Positions 22,882-30,420 of a DNA stretch of 50,669 nucleotides are shown here, in pieces. Source of the stretch: a virus. The stretch lies in the IMG/VR virus record IMGVR_UViG_3300021976_000022, positions 1 through 50,669 of that record; one strand, written 5' to 3'. The translations under genes and the position numbers were made by a program. The notes under the pieces are model-generated. The model was not told the origin of the DNA, did no database searches, and saw nothing but the letters and a program-made list of their open reading frames with translations. Numbering within the stretch: the first letter of the stretch is position 1; each line of letters starts with the position of its first letter.

Positions 22882-23298
22882 TCATGGCAGACGGCCGCGC
22901 TTCCGGTGCAGCCGACCGATCACGCGCTGGGCGGCCTTGTCCGGCCGCCTGATCGCGCGCCTGCCGTGCGCTGCGGCCTCGGTGCCCGACGCGAACAGCC
23001 GCACCGGGCTCTCGTAGTCCCACACCATCGGGTCGAGCCGGGCAGAGGCCAGCCGGCAGGCGAGGAGGTTTCGCGCGTCGTGCGTGCCAACCCAGCCGGC
23101 GCACAGTCGACCATCCTGTTGATGGCAATGGAACAACCCGAGCGCGCCGGCCCCGAGCTGATCGATTATCTCGCCGTCGTAGCCCGGCAGCTTGTCGTAT
23201 TCATGAGCGGCCCACACGCCGGACGGCACGTCCTGTCGGTACGGGCATGACCGGCAGGGCGCCTTCGCGCATTTCAAAAGCGCTTCGGCCTCACGCAT
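22882..23298 (-). CDS. DUF6283-like Cys-rich protein
   Basis: 138 residues, 1 base after the integrase stop. Motif order CRSCPYRQDVPSGVW (about residues 15-29), GLFHCHQQDGRLCAGW (about 54-69) and a further CRLA. This matches the C-x2-CP, F-x-CH, CAG plan of DUF6283-like proteins and of the gene at 19.0-19.5 kb. C-terminal tail Arg-rich (RVIGRLHRKRGRL). Often found in actinobacterial and proteobacterial phages; function unknown. Confidence 0.75.
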   Translation of the reverse strand: MREAEALLKCAKAPCRSCPYRQDVPSGVWAAHEYDKLPGYDGEIIDQLGAGALGLFHCHQQDGRLCAGWVGTHDARNLLACRLASARLDPMVWDYESPVRLFASGTEAAAHGRRAIRRPDKAAQRVIGRLHRKRGRLP

Positions 23299-23299
23299 G

Positions 23300-24448
23300 T
23301 CAGCCGTTCCGGCTGCGACGCGAGAGGATGCTGACGGCGGCGCCGGTCAGCTTCGCGTCATTGACCCTGCGCGTATAGCCGTCGACTTCCTGCAGGCTCG
23401 TCCAGCCGCCGAACGAACGGATTTGATGGGCGGTACCGCCGTTATCGGCGATCTCGGTAGCCGACGCCTTGCGGATGCCGTGCGCGGTGCACTCGGGAAT
23501 GCCGGCGTTGATGCACCACCGGATGAAAGATTCGCTCAGCGACTTGTGCGGGAATGGATTGCCCTTCGCGTTGACCAAAAAACTACGGTGGCCACAGAGC
23601 GGCGTCGCGTCGATGACCGCGAGCAATTCTGGCGCGAGCACGATAGCCCGGTCTTTTGGCTGGGGGCGGCGCTTGCCGATCGCCTTGCTGTGTCCGCCCT
23701 TGTACTCGACGAGTTTTAGGACCTTCACCGGCTGGCCGTCGTCCCCCACGCCGGTTGTCACATGCTGCGGACCGACGCGCGCGGCGTCCGATACGCGGAG
23801 GCCCGTATAGGCGATCAGCGTATAGGCAAGGCGCGCCATGGTGCCGACAGGGTAAGCCCTTTCAAATGCCTGTCCCTCTTCGATGCTCCATGTGTGATGG
23901 CCGCCCTCTGTTCTCGGCGGCACCATTTCGATTTTGAAAACCGGATTGGACGTCGCCAGCCCTTCGACGATCGCCCAATTGAACAGGACGCGCAGCGCCT
24001 TCACATGAGCGTTCTGGGCGGTGGGCCTGTCGCTGATCGTATCGCGGATCATGGTGACATTGGCCCGCCCCATCTTTGCGTAAGCGAGATCGCCGCGCGG
24101 CAGCTTGGTTTCGGGGTGGATGCTTTGACAGATCGCGTCGAGGCGCGACCGACGCTGCTTCGCCGTGGTTTTGTCCAAGCTACGGAACTCGAGGCTGCCG
24201 TAGTAGCGGACGGTGAGCCAACGCAGCGTGTCCGCCTTGATGACGGCCGGCGCGCTCTTTGCGGCGATGGTGGCCGGTGCCGGCGTGCCGTTCTTCGCCG
24301 CGAGATATTCGCGGAGGAAGTCATCGGTCCCAGGTTCGGACCGCAGCCGCACGCGTGGCAAGCTGCGGTTCGGCCAGTAGTGATAGATCGTTTTTCCGTG
24401 GCGGGTTTTTGTCTCGTGAACGTATTTCGGCAGCGTCGTCGTTTTCAT
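23300..24448 (-). CDS. int: Tyrosine-type site-specific integrase
   Basis: 382 residues. C-terminal catalytic domain residues: Arg218 in AYTGLRVSDAAR, His323 and Arg326 in TAHGIRKASA, Trp349 in FGGWTS (in the position often held by His or Trp), and Tyr358 in VDGYTRRVN. The middle (KTTAKQRRSRLDAICQSIHP, about 93-112, to VLFNWAIVEG, about 164-173) is the SAM-like core-binding domain; the basic start (HETKTRHGKTIYHYWPNRSL) fits an N-terminal arm-binding domain. Carries out integration at attP/attB. ATG at 24448 in a GACCTATG context with CGGAG upstream. The putative attP lies beyond its 3' end. Confidence 0.95.
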   Translation of the reverse strand: MKTTTLPKYVHETKTRHGKTIYHYWPNRSLPRVRLRSEPGTDDFLREYLAAKNGTPAPATIAAKSAPAVIKADTLRWLTVRYYGSLEFRSLDKTTAKQRRSRLDAICQSIHPETKLPRGDLAYAKMGRANVTMIRDTISDRPTAQNAHVKALRVLFNWAIVEGLATSNPVFKIEMVPPRTEGGHHTWSIEEGQAFERAYPVGTMARLAYTLIAYTGLRVSDAARVGPQHVTTGVGDDGQPVKVLKLVEYKGGHSKAIGKRRPQPKDRAIVLAPELLAVIDATPLCGHRSFLVNAKGNPFPHKSLSESFIRWCINAGIPECTAHGIRKASATEIADNGGTAHQIRSFGGWTSLQEVDGYTRRVNDAKLTGAAVSILSRRSRNG

Positions 24449-24517
24449 AGGTCGAACTCCGGTTGTTGTTACCTGAATGGTAAACTTTTCGGTTGCCCTG
24501 TCAAATGCCGGAAATCC
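24449..24517 (-). promoter_or_regulatory. Short gap with inverted repeat between integrase and excisionase-like gene
   Basis: Contains GTTACC (24468-24473), TGAAT, then GGTAAAC (24479-24485), an imperfect inverted repeat lying just upstream of the integrase start. It may be an operator or excisionase-binding site. Related GGTAAA words occur in the switch region and upstream of the terminase. Confidence 0.4.
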
Positions 24518-24769
24518 TTAGCTTTTTCCCCACCCGCCATCAGAGGGTGCGGCCGCAGGCTCGTCCGAGGGAAGGGACTCGAAGAAAATGTCGAGCTGGC
24601 TCACGTCCCAGATGGCAACGCCGCCGCGTCGCTTGGGCTCGGGCATGGCGCCGTCAGCGACCCATTTGTCGAACGTGGCCACGCTCACGCCGACATAGAT
24701 GGCGGCCTCGTTGCGACGCAGGCCACGGCGCGGCTGGGTCCGGCTGCGAATGTCGCGAGCTGTGTCCAT
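24518..24769 (-). CDS. Excisionase-like HTH protein
   Basis: 83 residues. The core RRNEAAIYVGVSVATFDKWVADGAMPEPKRRGGVAIWDVSQLDIFF is a MerR/AlpA-like winged HTH: helix, YVGVSVATFDKWV recognition helix, then the R-R-x-G-x-x-x-W-D hairpin. Directly upstream of the integrase in the same orientation, so a recombination directionality factor (excisionase) is likely, although AlpA-like regulators have the same fold. Confidence 0.8.
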   Translation of the reverse strand: MDTARDIRSRTQPRRGLRRNEAAIYVGVSVATFDKWVADGAMPEPKRRGGVAIWDVSQLDIFFESLPSDEPAAAPSDGGWGKS

Positions 24770-24770
24770 G

Positions 24771-25178
24771 TCAGTCCCCTCTGAAACGTTGATAGGCGCG
24801 CTTGATTTCGGCCCGATGCTTTTTGCGCTTGGCGAGGCGGCGGACGATGCGGCCTTCGTCGTTGATGGCGATGGCCGCCATGATTTCGTTGATCACGCAG
24901 CCGCGCACGCTGACCAGCATGTTGCGCGAGGTCGCCGTCACGGCGGCCGGGTACATGGTCTCGATGTGATGGGCGACGGCCTTGGCGATATCGAGCGCGA
25001 CGGCGCGGATGGTGGCGTCGCTCCACGACGCGACGGCGGGAAGCTGTGCGCGGTCTATGAAGTTCAGGCAGTCGCAGCCCTCGACGGTGCACGACAGCGC
25101 GTCTTCGATTTCGCCGTCTTCGCTGTGCTCGTCGAATGTGTGGCCGCAGATGCAGCGCTCCTCGCGATCTTCGCTCAT
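24771..25178 (-). CDS. Hypothetical protein with N-terminal Cys cluster
   Basis: 135 residues. Four or five Cys in a short zinc-finger-like start (CICGHTFDEHSED, then LSCTVEGCDCLNFID). A helical middle follows (TIRAVALDIAKAVAHHIETMYP), then NMLVSVRGCVINEIMAAIAIN and a basic end (RRLAKRKKHRAEIKRAYQRFRG). Its start overlaps the previous stop (ATGA). Likely a small nucleic-acid-associated protein. Confidence 0.65.
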   Translation of the reverse strand: MSEDREERCICGHTFDEHSEDGEIEDALSCTVEGCDCLNFIDRAQLPAVASWSDATIRAVALDIAKAVAHHIETMYPAAVTATSRNMLVSVRGCVINEIMAAIAINDEGRIVRRLAKRKKHRAEIKRAYQRFRGD

Positions 25179-25471
25179 GCGATCCCCGCCGCGCGTTCGA
25201 TGGCCTGTTTCACGATTCGCTCAAAGCAGCGGCGCACGACATACGCGACATTCAGATGGTACGGACGGCGGCCGTGCCTCGACGTGATGCCGCGCGCGTG
25301 CAGCCGCTTCAATCGGCTGTAGCGCCTGCGCATGGTGGCGCTGGCCAGCCGCCAGTGCTTGCCACAAATCACCTGCGAGCCCTCGGGCCACGGCGTTCCC
25401 GCCTTGTCCTGGCGGAACGTGCGCCGGCAGAACGGCACGCAGCAGGCCAGACGCTCGGCCATGGCGGTCAT
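25175..25471 (-). CDS. Small basic Cys/His protein
   Basis: 98 residues, strongly basic. N-terminal CCVPFCRRTF and ICGKHWRLAS give a possible Cys/Cys/Cys/His zinc site (about residues 10-39), followed by basic helices (RRRYSRLKRLHARGI, NVAYVVRRCFERIVKQA). Similar small proteins occur in Rhizobiales-type phages. Coupled at both ends by ATGA. Function unknown. Confidence 0.6.
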   Translation of the reverse strand: MTAMAERLACCVPFCRRTFRQDKAGTPWPEGSQVICGKHWRLASATMRRRYSRLKRLHARGITSRHGRRPYHLNVAYVVRRCFERIVKQAIERAAGIA

Positions 25472-25737
25472 CCCTCCGACAGGTCGGGATACCTGCCGGC
25501 GATCATCTTGCCGAGCGTCACCACGAGGGCCGCGGTCGTCTCGGCCAGGACGTGGCGGCCGTCCGGCAGGTCGATGCGCAGCATCACGCTCGGCTTGCCG
25601 CTCGCCATGCCGCCTTCGATGATCGCGACGTTGATCGGCGGCGAGCCGTTGCCCAGGTGCACGATCTGCTCACGCTTCAGCTCGGGCCACAGCACGGAGT
25701 CGGTCTTGCCGACGAAGTGGATCGTCATGGGCACCAT
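25468..25737 (-). CDS. Small beta-rich hypothetical protein
   Basis: 89 residues; ATG at 25737 with AAGGAG upstream. MTIHFVGKTDSVLWPELKREQIVHLGNG, then INVAIIEGGMASGKPSVMLRIDLPDGRHVLAETTAALVVTLGKMIAG: several strands and one final helix. Compact, no family recognised. Confidence 0.65.
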   Translation of the reverse strand: MVPMTIHFVGKTDSVLWPELKREQIVHLGNGSPPINVAIIEGGMASGKPSVMLRIDLPDGRHVLAETTAALVVTLGKMIAGRYPDLSEG

Positions 25738-25742
25738 CGCGG

Positions 25743-26021
25743 CTACTCCTTCCGCTCGTGATCGGGCGCGGGCACGGGCGCGTTCGGCCATTCGAGCCTC
25801 GCGCCTGTCGTGTCTTGCACCATGTGCGTCACCACGTTTTGCATCAGCGACATGAAGCCGTTTTTCAGGCCGGGCGATTCCTCGGCCGAGCGCATTCGCA
25901 TACGGCCGATCTCGATCGCGCGGTCCATCGTGTCGGCCAGCGCGTAGTAGGCGACCCACCACGGCTCCTCGCGACGGAGCGCGAGGCGGCCGAACATTGC
26001 GGGCGTGGGCTTGTCGTTCAT
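25743..26021 (-). CDS. Small hypothetical protein
   Basis: 92 residues; ATG at 26021 overlaps the previous stop (ATGA). MFGRLALRREEPWWVAYYALADTMDRAIEIGRMRMRSAEESPGLKNGFMSLMQNVVTHMVQD is a mostly helical stretch, with a Pro-rich tail. No family recognised. Confidence 0.65.
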   Translation of the reverse strand: MNDKPTPAMFGRLALRREEPWWVAYYALADTMDRAIEIGRMRMRSAEESPGLKNGFMSLMQNVVTHMVQDTTGARLEWPNAPVPAPDHERKE

Positions 26022-26281
26022 GGCCTTCTCTCCAATTCGGTGGCGATGACTTCCAGTCTCGCCGCATCGCGGAGTTGGCGATTGAAACTCGCGTCGCTCG
26101 CGTGCTGGCCGACGCCGCGCAAGCTGGGCGCGGTGCTGCGCATTCGGTCGGCGATCTCGCGCAGCAAGGTCGGCGCGGTGCTGTTCATGTGCCACCACGC
26201 CCTGACCTCTTCGGTTTGCCGCTTCGTCAGCGGGCCGTCGAATGAGATCGCCATGCTGGGCGTGGTCTTGACCACGGTCAT
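26018..26281 (-). CDS. Small hypothetical protein
   Basis: 87 residues, coupled on both sides by ATGA. SFDGPLTKRQTEEVRAWWHMNS, TLLREIADRMRS and a final ARLEVIATELERRP. Helical and charged. No family recognised. First gene after the large 378-residue early protein in the same transcript. Confidence 0.6.
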   Translation of the reverse strand: MTVVKTTPSMAISFDGPLTKRQTEEVRAWWHMNSTAPTLLREIADRMRSTAPSLRGVGQHASDASFNRQLRDAARLEVIATELERRP

Positions 26282-27414
26282 GTGTCGCTCGCCGGGGGCG
26301 GTTCCGGCTTCTTCTCGGCCTCGCCCTCGGCTGCCGCTGCGGCCTTCGCTTCCTCGGCGGCTTCAGTGATGAGCTCGGCCAGCCGCTCGATCTTGGCGGC
26401 CTCGATCTTCTGCTTCGCCTGGGCGGTGAAGCGCGCGACGCGATCGGCGTTCTGGTCGACGATCGCCTGCACGTCCTCGGCCGAGTGCGCGAAGGAGAAA
26501 ATCGTCACGATCTTGTCGACGATATCGGACTGGCCGACGCCCTCGGGCCGCCAGGCCTTCGCCGGCGGCTCGCCCGGCACGTCGGTCGTCTTGCGCTCGG
26601 GCTCGGCCACGATCTCGGCCCACATCTCGCGCGCCGTCGACATGCCGTCGCTCACCGCCTTGATCTGGCCGATCACGCGCGCCACGTCGGCGGCGACCCA
26701 ATCGGCGGCGACCCGGCCCTGCGTGTGCTCGACCCTCTTCAGCTCGACGCCCATTTCTTCGAGGCGCGCGAGCACCTTGGTCCGAAACTGCACGAGGTTT
26801 TTGCCGACCTTCTCGACCAGATTGTTCTTCGCCTCCAAATGGGCGAACCGCGTGAAGTCGCGCAGCGCGTGGCACACCACGTTGCGCTCGGCCTTGCTCA
26901 CGCCCATCGAGAGTGCCATCTGCTCGGAGCGCTCGGCATCCTTGCCGCCGAACGATGCCTGTCCCTTCGATTGCTGGAACGGCCGCAGCAGGTTGAAGCC
27001 GGTCTGATAGTCGATGAAGCGCGCATAGATCAGCCACGAGGTGCCGGTGTCGATCACGCGCGCGCTGACCTCGCAGTTGCCATACGTCCGCGCGACGCTG
27101 TCGGCGCAATGGATCGAAGGACCCTCGACGGTGTCTGTCGTGCCCTTCCTGCGGTTCTTGACCGGATAGGAATAATACCAATCCTCGCCCGCGGCGGCGG
27201 CGCGAATCTTGATCGTCTGCATGATCTTGGCTTCGTCGCGCTCGATCTCGCAGCGACGCGCCGTGACGACCTCGCCGGTCACTTCCCTGATCTGCTGCAC
27301 GACGTGCTGGTTGCCCTTCGCGACGGCCGGCAGGTTCTGGTCATCGTAGGGAGCGAAACCGCCGCCGCCGAGATCGGTCGGCGGCTCGATGATGGTCTGC
27401 ACTGACGTTGCCAT
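26278..27414 (-). CDS. Conserved phage early protein, possible recombination factor
   Basis: 378 residues; ATG at 27414 with AAGGAG upstream. A conserved-looking block between residues ~75 and 190 contains DWYYSYPVKNRR, EGPSIHCADSVARTYGNCEV, WLIYARFIDYQTGFNLLRPF and ALSMGVSKAERNVVCHALRDF. The C-terminal third is Ala/Glu/Lys-rich coiled coil and ends Pro-rich. Proteins of this type sit in early operons of many phages in the place of recombination proteins. I know of no proven activity. Preceded by an 11-bp-period repeat array. Confidence 0.6.
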   Translation of the reverse strand: MATSVQTIIEPPTDLGGGGFAPYDDQNLPAVAKGNQHVVQQIREVTGEVVTARRCEIERDEAKIMQTIKIRAAAAGEDWYYSYPVKNRRKGTTDTVEGPSIHCADSVARTYGNCEVSARVIDTGTSWLIYARFIDYQTGFNLLRPFQQSKGQASFGGKDAERSEQMALSMGVSKAERNVVCHALRDFTRFAHLEAKNNLVEKVGKNLVQFRTKVLARLEEMGVELKRVEHTQGRVAADWVAADVARVIGQIKAVSDGMSTAREMWAEIVAEPERKTTDVPGEPPAKAWRPEGVGQSDIVDKIVTIFSFAHSAEDVQAIVDQNADRVARFTAQAKQKIEAAKIERLAELITEAAEEAKAAAAAEGEAEKKPEPPPASDT

Positions 27415-27438
27415 GTCTCGTTCTCCTTCACAGTTTGC

Positions 27439-27540
27439 GGGCGCTGTCGTTCGTCAAAGGTTCGTCGAAGTTGGTCAGCCCCCCCGCAGATGCAGGGTTT
27501 TGGGGCGCTGTGGTTGGTCAAAGGTTGGTCAAAGTTGGTC
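27439..27540 (-). repeat. Two-part array of 11-bp repeats upstream of an early gene
   Basis: GTTCGTCAAAG / GTTCGTCGAAG / TTGGTC at 27449-27476 and GTTGGTCAAAG / GTTGGTCAAAG / TTGGTC at 27513-27540, each preceded by GGGCGCTGT. The two 38-base blocks are 64 bp apart. Located between the 255-residue coiled-coil gene and the start of the 378-residue gene. Candidate binding array for an initiator or repressor. Confidence 0.75.
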
Positions 27541-27549
27541 GCCACCGAA

Positions 27550-28317
27550 TCAGGCGGCTTGCCGGGTCGAGAAGAACTCGACACCGGGCGGGGCTTTCGC
27601 CGCGTCCTTCGCCGTGCGGGCTTCGGCGTTGGCGAGCTTCAACGCCGCCTCGACGGCCGCCGCACGCACGACCGGATGCTTGGCGTAGAATTTCAGGGCT
27701 AGCACTTCGTCGACGATGCGGGCCGCCCATCGCGTGTGCAGCGCCAGGGCGCGCGGCGCGAAGTCGCCACGGGCGCGCGCCGGCTCGATCTTGCGCGCCG
27801 CCACCTTCTCGGCCGCTCTCGCGCTCTTGGCGAAGTGATCGGCCCGCAGCTGCGTTTCCAGATAGTTCGAGCCCGGCGTGAACTGCTCCTCGGCGGCTTG
27901 CTGGGTCAGCCTCAGCGCCTCGTCGCGCAGCCGCTTCGCCGCCGCATCCTGCTCGGCCTTCTCGGCCGCGAGCCGGGCCTTCTCCTTGTCGAGCCACGCC
28001 GACGACGCCGCGCGCAGCGGCTTGAGCGCCATATCGATCAAGGTCAGCGGGTCGGCGTAGCGCGCATGGATCGCCGCGACCTCGCGCTTGAGCGGCTCCT
28101 CGAGCTTGTCGCGCTCGGCCTTCAGCGCCACGCCCATGTCGCGCAGCTGCGTGAAAAAGTCGGTGGCCTTCTTCGACATGGCCTCGTCGAGGATCACTGG
28201 CCGCTCGATGATCCAGCGGTTCGCGGTCTCGATCAGGGCCGTCGTGCTCTGCAGGAGCGACGGCTTCTCGCCGCTGTTATGGCCCGCACCGGGGCCGCCG
28301 AGGTCGATATCGTCCAT
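27550..28317 (-). CDS. Large coiled-coil early protein
   Basis: 255 residues; the ATG at 28317 (MDDIDLGGPG) with AAAGGAC upstream is preferred over a TTG eight codons earlier. Starts Gly/Asp-rich, then long helical segments (ERDKLEEPLKREVAAIHARYAD; WLDKEKARLAAEKAEQDAAAKRLRDEALRL) and an Ala/Val/Lys-rich C-terminus. Mostly coiled coil. Such proteins lie next to the 378-residue family in related phages, suggesting a shared DNA-metabolism role. Confidence 0.65.
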   Translation of the reverse strand: MDDIDLGGPGAGHNSGEKPSLLQSTTALIETANRWIIERPVILDEAMSKKATDFFTQLRDMGVALKAERDKLEEPLKREVAAIHARYADPLTLIDMALKPLRAASSAWLDKEKARLAAEKAEQDAAAKRLRDEALRLTQQAAEEQFTPGSNYLETQLRADHFAKSARAAEKVAARKIEPARARGDFAPRALALHTRWAARIVDEVLALKFYAKHPVVRAAAVEAALKLANAEARTAKDAAKAPPGVEFFSTRQAA

Positions 28318-28331
28318 GGTCAGCGTCCTTT

Positions 28332-28715
28332 TCACCAAATCGGTTTCATGGTCGTGAGGTCGATTGTTTCCCGTGGAACAGCCGACGGATGAGTCGGCGC
28401 GTGCTCAACCGCCCAGGTCTTTCGCGCGCGCAGGTGCTCGTACTCGGCCTCGCTGATCTGCCAGCGCGCGCAGTGTGGCCAGACGCGCAGCGGGTCGAGC
28501 GGCACGCGGCACCACGGCTCGCCGTCCGCGTCGTACTCGAGGCGGTCTGTCCGACCGTCGATCTCGACACACCAGCGCGGGCTGCGGTCGAGGGCTTCGC
28601 CGTCAACGATCGGCGCGCCGAACCAGATGAAGACCGGAACGAACACGCCCTTTTTGACGAGCCGTATCTGGTAGTAACCGGGCACCGGCGGCCAATCGCG
28701 GACGGGCTCGATCAT
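28332..28715 (-). CDS. Hypothetical protein
   Basis: 127 residues; ATG at 28715. PVPGYYQIRLVKKGVFVPVFIWFGAPIVDGEALDRSPRWCVEIDGRTDRLEYDADGEPW... is a compact beta-rich domain with many aromatic residues, followed by a helix (SEAEYEHLRARKTWAVEHAP). Ends just upstream of the coiled-coil gene. No family recognised. Confidence 0.6.
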   Translation of the reverse strand: MIEPVRDWPPVPGYYQIRLVKKGVFVPVFIWFGAPIVDGEALDRSPRWCVEIDGRTDRLEYDADGEPWCRVPLDPLRVWPHCARWQISEAEYEHLRARKTWAVEHAPTHPSAVPRETIDLTTMKPIW

Positions 28716-28951
28716 CGGTCGGCCGGCATGATCTCGTTCGCGTCGGCGTGGAACTTGGCCTCGTGCTGGTCGGCCTCGTGCTGCGCCTTCTTGCCGTCGA
28801 CCTTGCGCGCCTCGATCGCGTTGCGCGCCGTGATGACGACCTCGCGCAACGCCACGATCTCGCGCGCCAGCAGGTAGCGGTCCTCGGTGCTTTCGAGAAA
28901 CTTCGGCTCGCCAAGCACGCGCTCGATTTCGAGCTGGGTCGGATCGTTCAT
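28712..28951 (-). CDS. Small helical protein
   Basis: 79 residues; ATG at 28951, ATGA-coupled to the next gene. Almost wholly helical: EIERVLGEPKFLESTEDRYLLAREIVALREVVITARNAIEARKVDGKKAQHEADQHEAKF. A small coiled-coil partner protein; no family recognised. Confidence 0.6.
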   Translation of the reverse strand: MNDPTQLEIERVLGEPKFLESTEDRYLLAREIVALREVVITARNAIEARKVDGKKAQHEADQHEAKFHADANEIMPADR

Positions 28952-29157
28952 CGCGCGCCTCCCGCAATGCGCTTGTGGCGCTTGGGGCGCGACACCGGGC
29001 GCACCAGCGGGCGGGGCGGATGGCCGTCGCTGTCGCGCGTCTCCTGGCAGCCGGCGCAACGGCGCGGATGGCCCGGCGCCAAGTCGTCGTCGATGTGCTC
29101 GCCGCAGCTCTCACACATGATGCCCTCACGCATCCTGTCAGCGGTCTCTCCCGGCAT
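28948..29157 (-). CDS. Short TraR/DksA-like zinc-finger protein
   Basis: 69 residues; ATG at 29157 preceded by GAAGGGAG. CESCGEHID (about residues 14-22) and RRCAGCQETRD (about 32-42) form a C-x2-C ... C-x2-C zinc finger as in TraR/DksA proteins, which bind RNA polymerase through the secondary channel. The N-terminal coiled coil typical of DksA is missing, as in short phage TraR forms. Tail basic (VSRPKRHKRIAG). Could tune host transcription. Confidence 0.7.
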   Translation of the reverse strand: MPGETADRMREGIMCESCGEHIDDDLAPGHPRRCAGCQETRDSDGHPPRPLVRPVSRPKRHKRIAGGAR

Positions 29158-29189
29158 TGGTCGTCTCCCTTCTGGTGAAAAAAAAAGGA

Positions 29190-29408
29190 TCACTCGCCGT
29201 CGCCCGATGGCGGCAGGCCGAGCGCTTCTTCGGGACTGATGAGGCGCAGGCGGTGCACGCGCACGCGGTTGGTCAGGTAGCGGCGGACCTTCGGCCCGGC
29301 CGCGAACAGGACCCAGGCGTCGCGGGCCTTGCCGCGCACGAACGGCTGGACGTCGACGACGATGCCGACACCGAATCGCGGATGGCGAACGTAGTCGTTG
29401 GCTTGCAT
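29190..29408 (-). CDS. Small CarD/tudor-like domain protein
   Basis: 72 residues, ATG at 29408. VRHPRFGVGIVVDVQPF is the pattern of RNA-polymerase-binding tudor-like domains (UvrD/CarD C-terminal type), followed by RDAWVLFAAGPKVRRYLTNRVRVHRLRLI. Likely binds RNA polymerase or DNA. Nearest early gene to the repressor on its left. Confidence 0.65.
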   Translation of the reverse strand: MQANDYVRHPRFGVGIVVDVQPFVRGKARDAWVLFAAGPKVRRYLTNRVRVHRLRLISPEEALGLPPSGDGE

Positions 29409-29434
29409 GGTCAGGCTCGACAGAGCGGGGATTG

Positions 29435-29480
29435 CAGCCGGGCTGGCCCTTGGGGGGAGGGGAAGGGCGTCCCCCGGCTG
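29435..29480. repeat. Two-tier hairpin in a G-rich stretch left of the repressor
   Basis: Outer stem CAGCCGGG (29435-29442) with CCCGGCTG (29473-29480); inner stem CCCTT (29447-29451) with AAGGG (29463-29467) around an 11-base G-rich loop. No T-run follows on either strand. It lies in the gap between a small early gene (starts 29408) and the repressor (ends 29661). Related in form, but not sequence, to the hairpins near 47 kb. Confidence 0.65.
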
Positions 29481-29660
29481 CTGTTCTCCCTTACGTCGCG
29501 ATCAGGCGCGACACACGCCGCTGCTCAACGGCCCCCCGGATTTACCAGAGGGGCAATTTACCGGCTACCGATTTTTGAACCGCAAAGGCAAAACCGGAAA
29601 AACCGCAGTGGACAACTCGCGCTGACACCATCCCTTGTGCAGCGGGGCGGCCGTGGCCGA

Positions 29661-30257
29661 CTAGATCGAGTCGTCGTCGTCTGCGACGGCGGATGAGCAG
29701 AACGAAAGCACGGGCGCGCACCATTCAATCTCGGCGTCCTCGACCATCGGCGAGAAGGCCGAGGCGAGATTGAAGCGACCCGGCGTGTAGCCGCGCCGGA
29801 TTTGCTTCAACCAGGTGCCGCCCCGAATGCGCACGATGCAAAGCGCGCCGATCTGCTGATCGGGCGCGCATTCCGACTTCGGTTCATAGAACGCGACCCA
29901 TCCATCGGGCAGCGTCGGCTCGAGGAAATTGCCCGCGATGCGCAGCGCGGCCGTGATGGTTATATCCGCGCCACGCGGGCCTTTTACCGATTCGATCGAC
30001 TTGCGGTTCTCTGTGATGCGGCCACCCTCGCCGATCGTGCCCACGACCCGCACGTCGGCCGGCATGACCAGGATGGTTTCGGGCGGCACGCGCAGCGCCT
30101 TGCCGAGCATCGGCAGGTCTTTGACCATGAGCGGGCGCTTCTCCAGCTCAAGCCGGGACAGCTGGACGTGGCTTATTCCGAGCTCGGCGGCGACGTCCAC
30201 GAGTGTCCGGCCACGGAGATTTCGGATCGCGCGGAGACGGTTCAGAGGCTTGGTCAT
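29661..30257 (-). CDS. CI/LexA-like repressor, catalytic Ser replaced
   Basis: 198 residues. N-terminal HTH (about residues 5-40: LRAIRNLRGRTLVDVAAELGISHVQLSRLELEK). The C-terminal part has the S24-like dimerisation domain: RIAGNFLEPTLPDGWVAFYEP (about 106-126) and CIVRIRGGTWLKQIRRG. In cleavable repressors the segment reads G-D-S-M-E-P; here N-F-L stands where D-S-M belongs (Phe111 at the Ser position), while the Lys in WLKQI (Lys151) remains. RecA-stimulated self-cleavage is therefore unlikely. Divergent from a Cro-like gene, so this is the likely lysogeny repressor. Confidence 0.85.
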   Translation of the reverse strand: MTKPLNRLRAIRNLRGRTLVDVAAELGISHVQLSRLELEKRPLMVKDLPMLGKALRVPPETILVMPADVRVVGTIGEGGRITENRKSIESVKGPRGADITITAALRIAGNFLEPTLPDGWVAFYEPKSECAPDQQIGALCIVRIRGGTWLKQIRRGYTPGRFNLASAFSPMVEDAEIEWCAPVLSFCSSAVADDDDSI

Positions 30258-30420
30258 AGGTCATTTCACTTTATAATTGTGAGGGGAGCATACTCCTTCG
30301 CGTGGGCTTCGTCCCCAGCTTTTGTGCCGCAGTGGAAAAATCCCGGCTTGCCAGTTCTGCCCGGCAGGTAAATAAGGGCAGCCATGGCCACGGCCTCCCT
30401 CCGTAGGCCGGTGATTTCAG
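30258..30420. promoter_or_regulatory. Divergent repressor/Cro control region
   Basis: 163 bases between the divergent starts. A plus-strand TATAAT (about 30271-30276) lies 16 bases after TTGGTC, giving a plausible rightward promoter that overlaps the repressor start region. GGAGCATACTCC (near 30285) is an imperfect palindrome and CTGCCC...GGGCAG bracket a GGTAAAT word near 30366; both are operator candidates. The exact promoters cannot be settled from sequence alone. Confidence 0.5.

Noticed and set aside
22240-22900. CRISPR-like array in the G-rich and attP-like region
   Set aside because: Repeats are not regularly spaced, are of two unrelated kinds, and lack spacer-sized intervals.
29181-29192. 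Run of ten A near the end of the tudor-like gene as a slippage site or terminator
   Set aside because: It lies just after a stop codon, has no preceding strong hairpin on either strand, and no useful frame follows.
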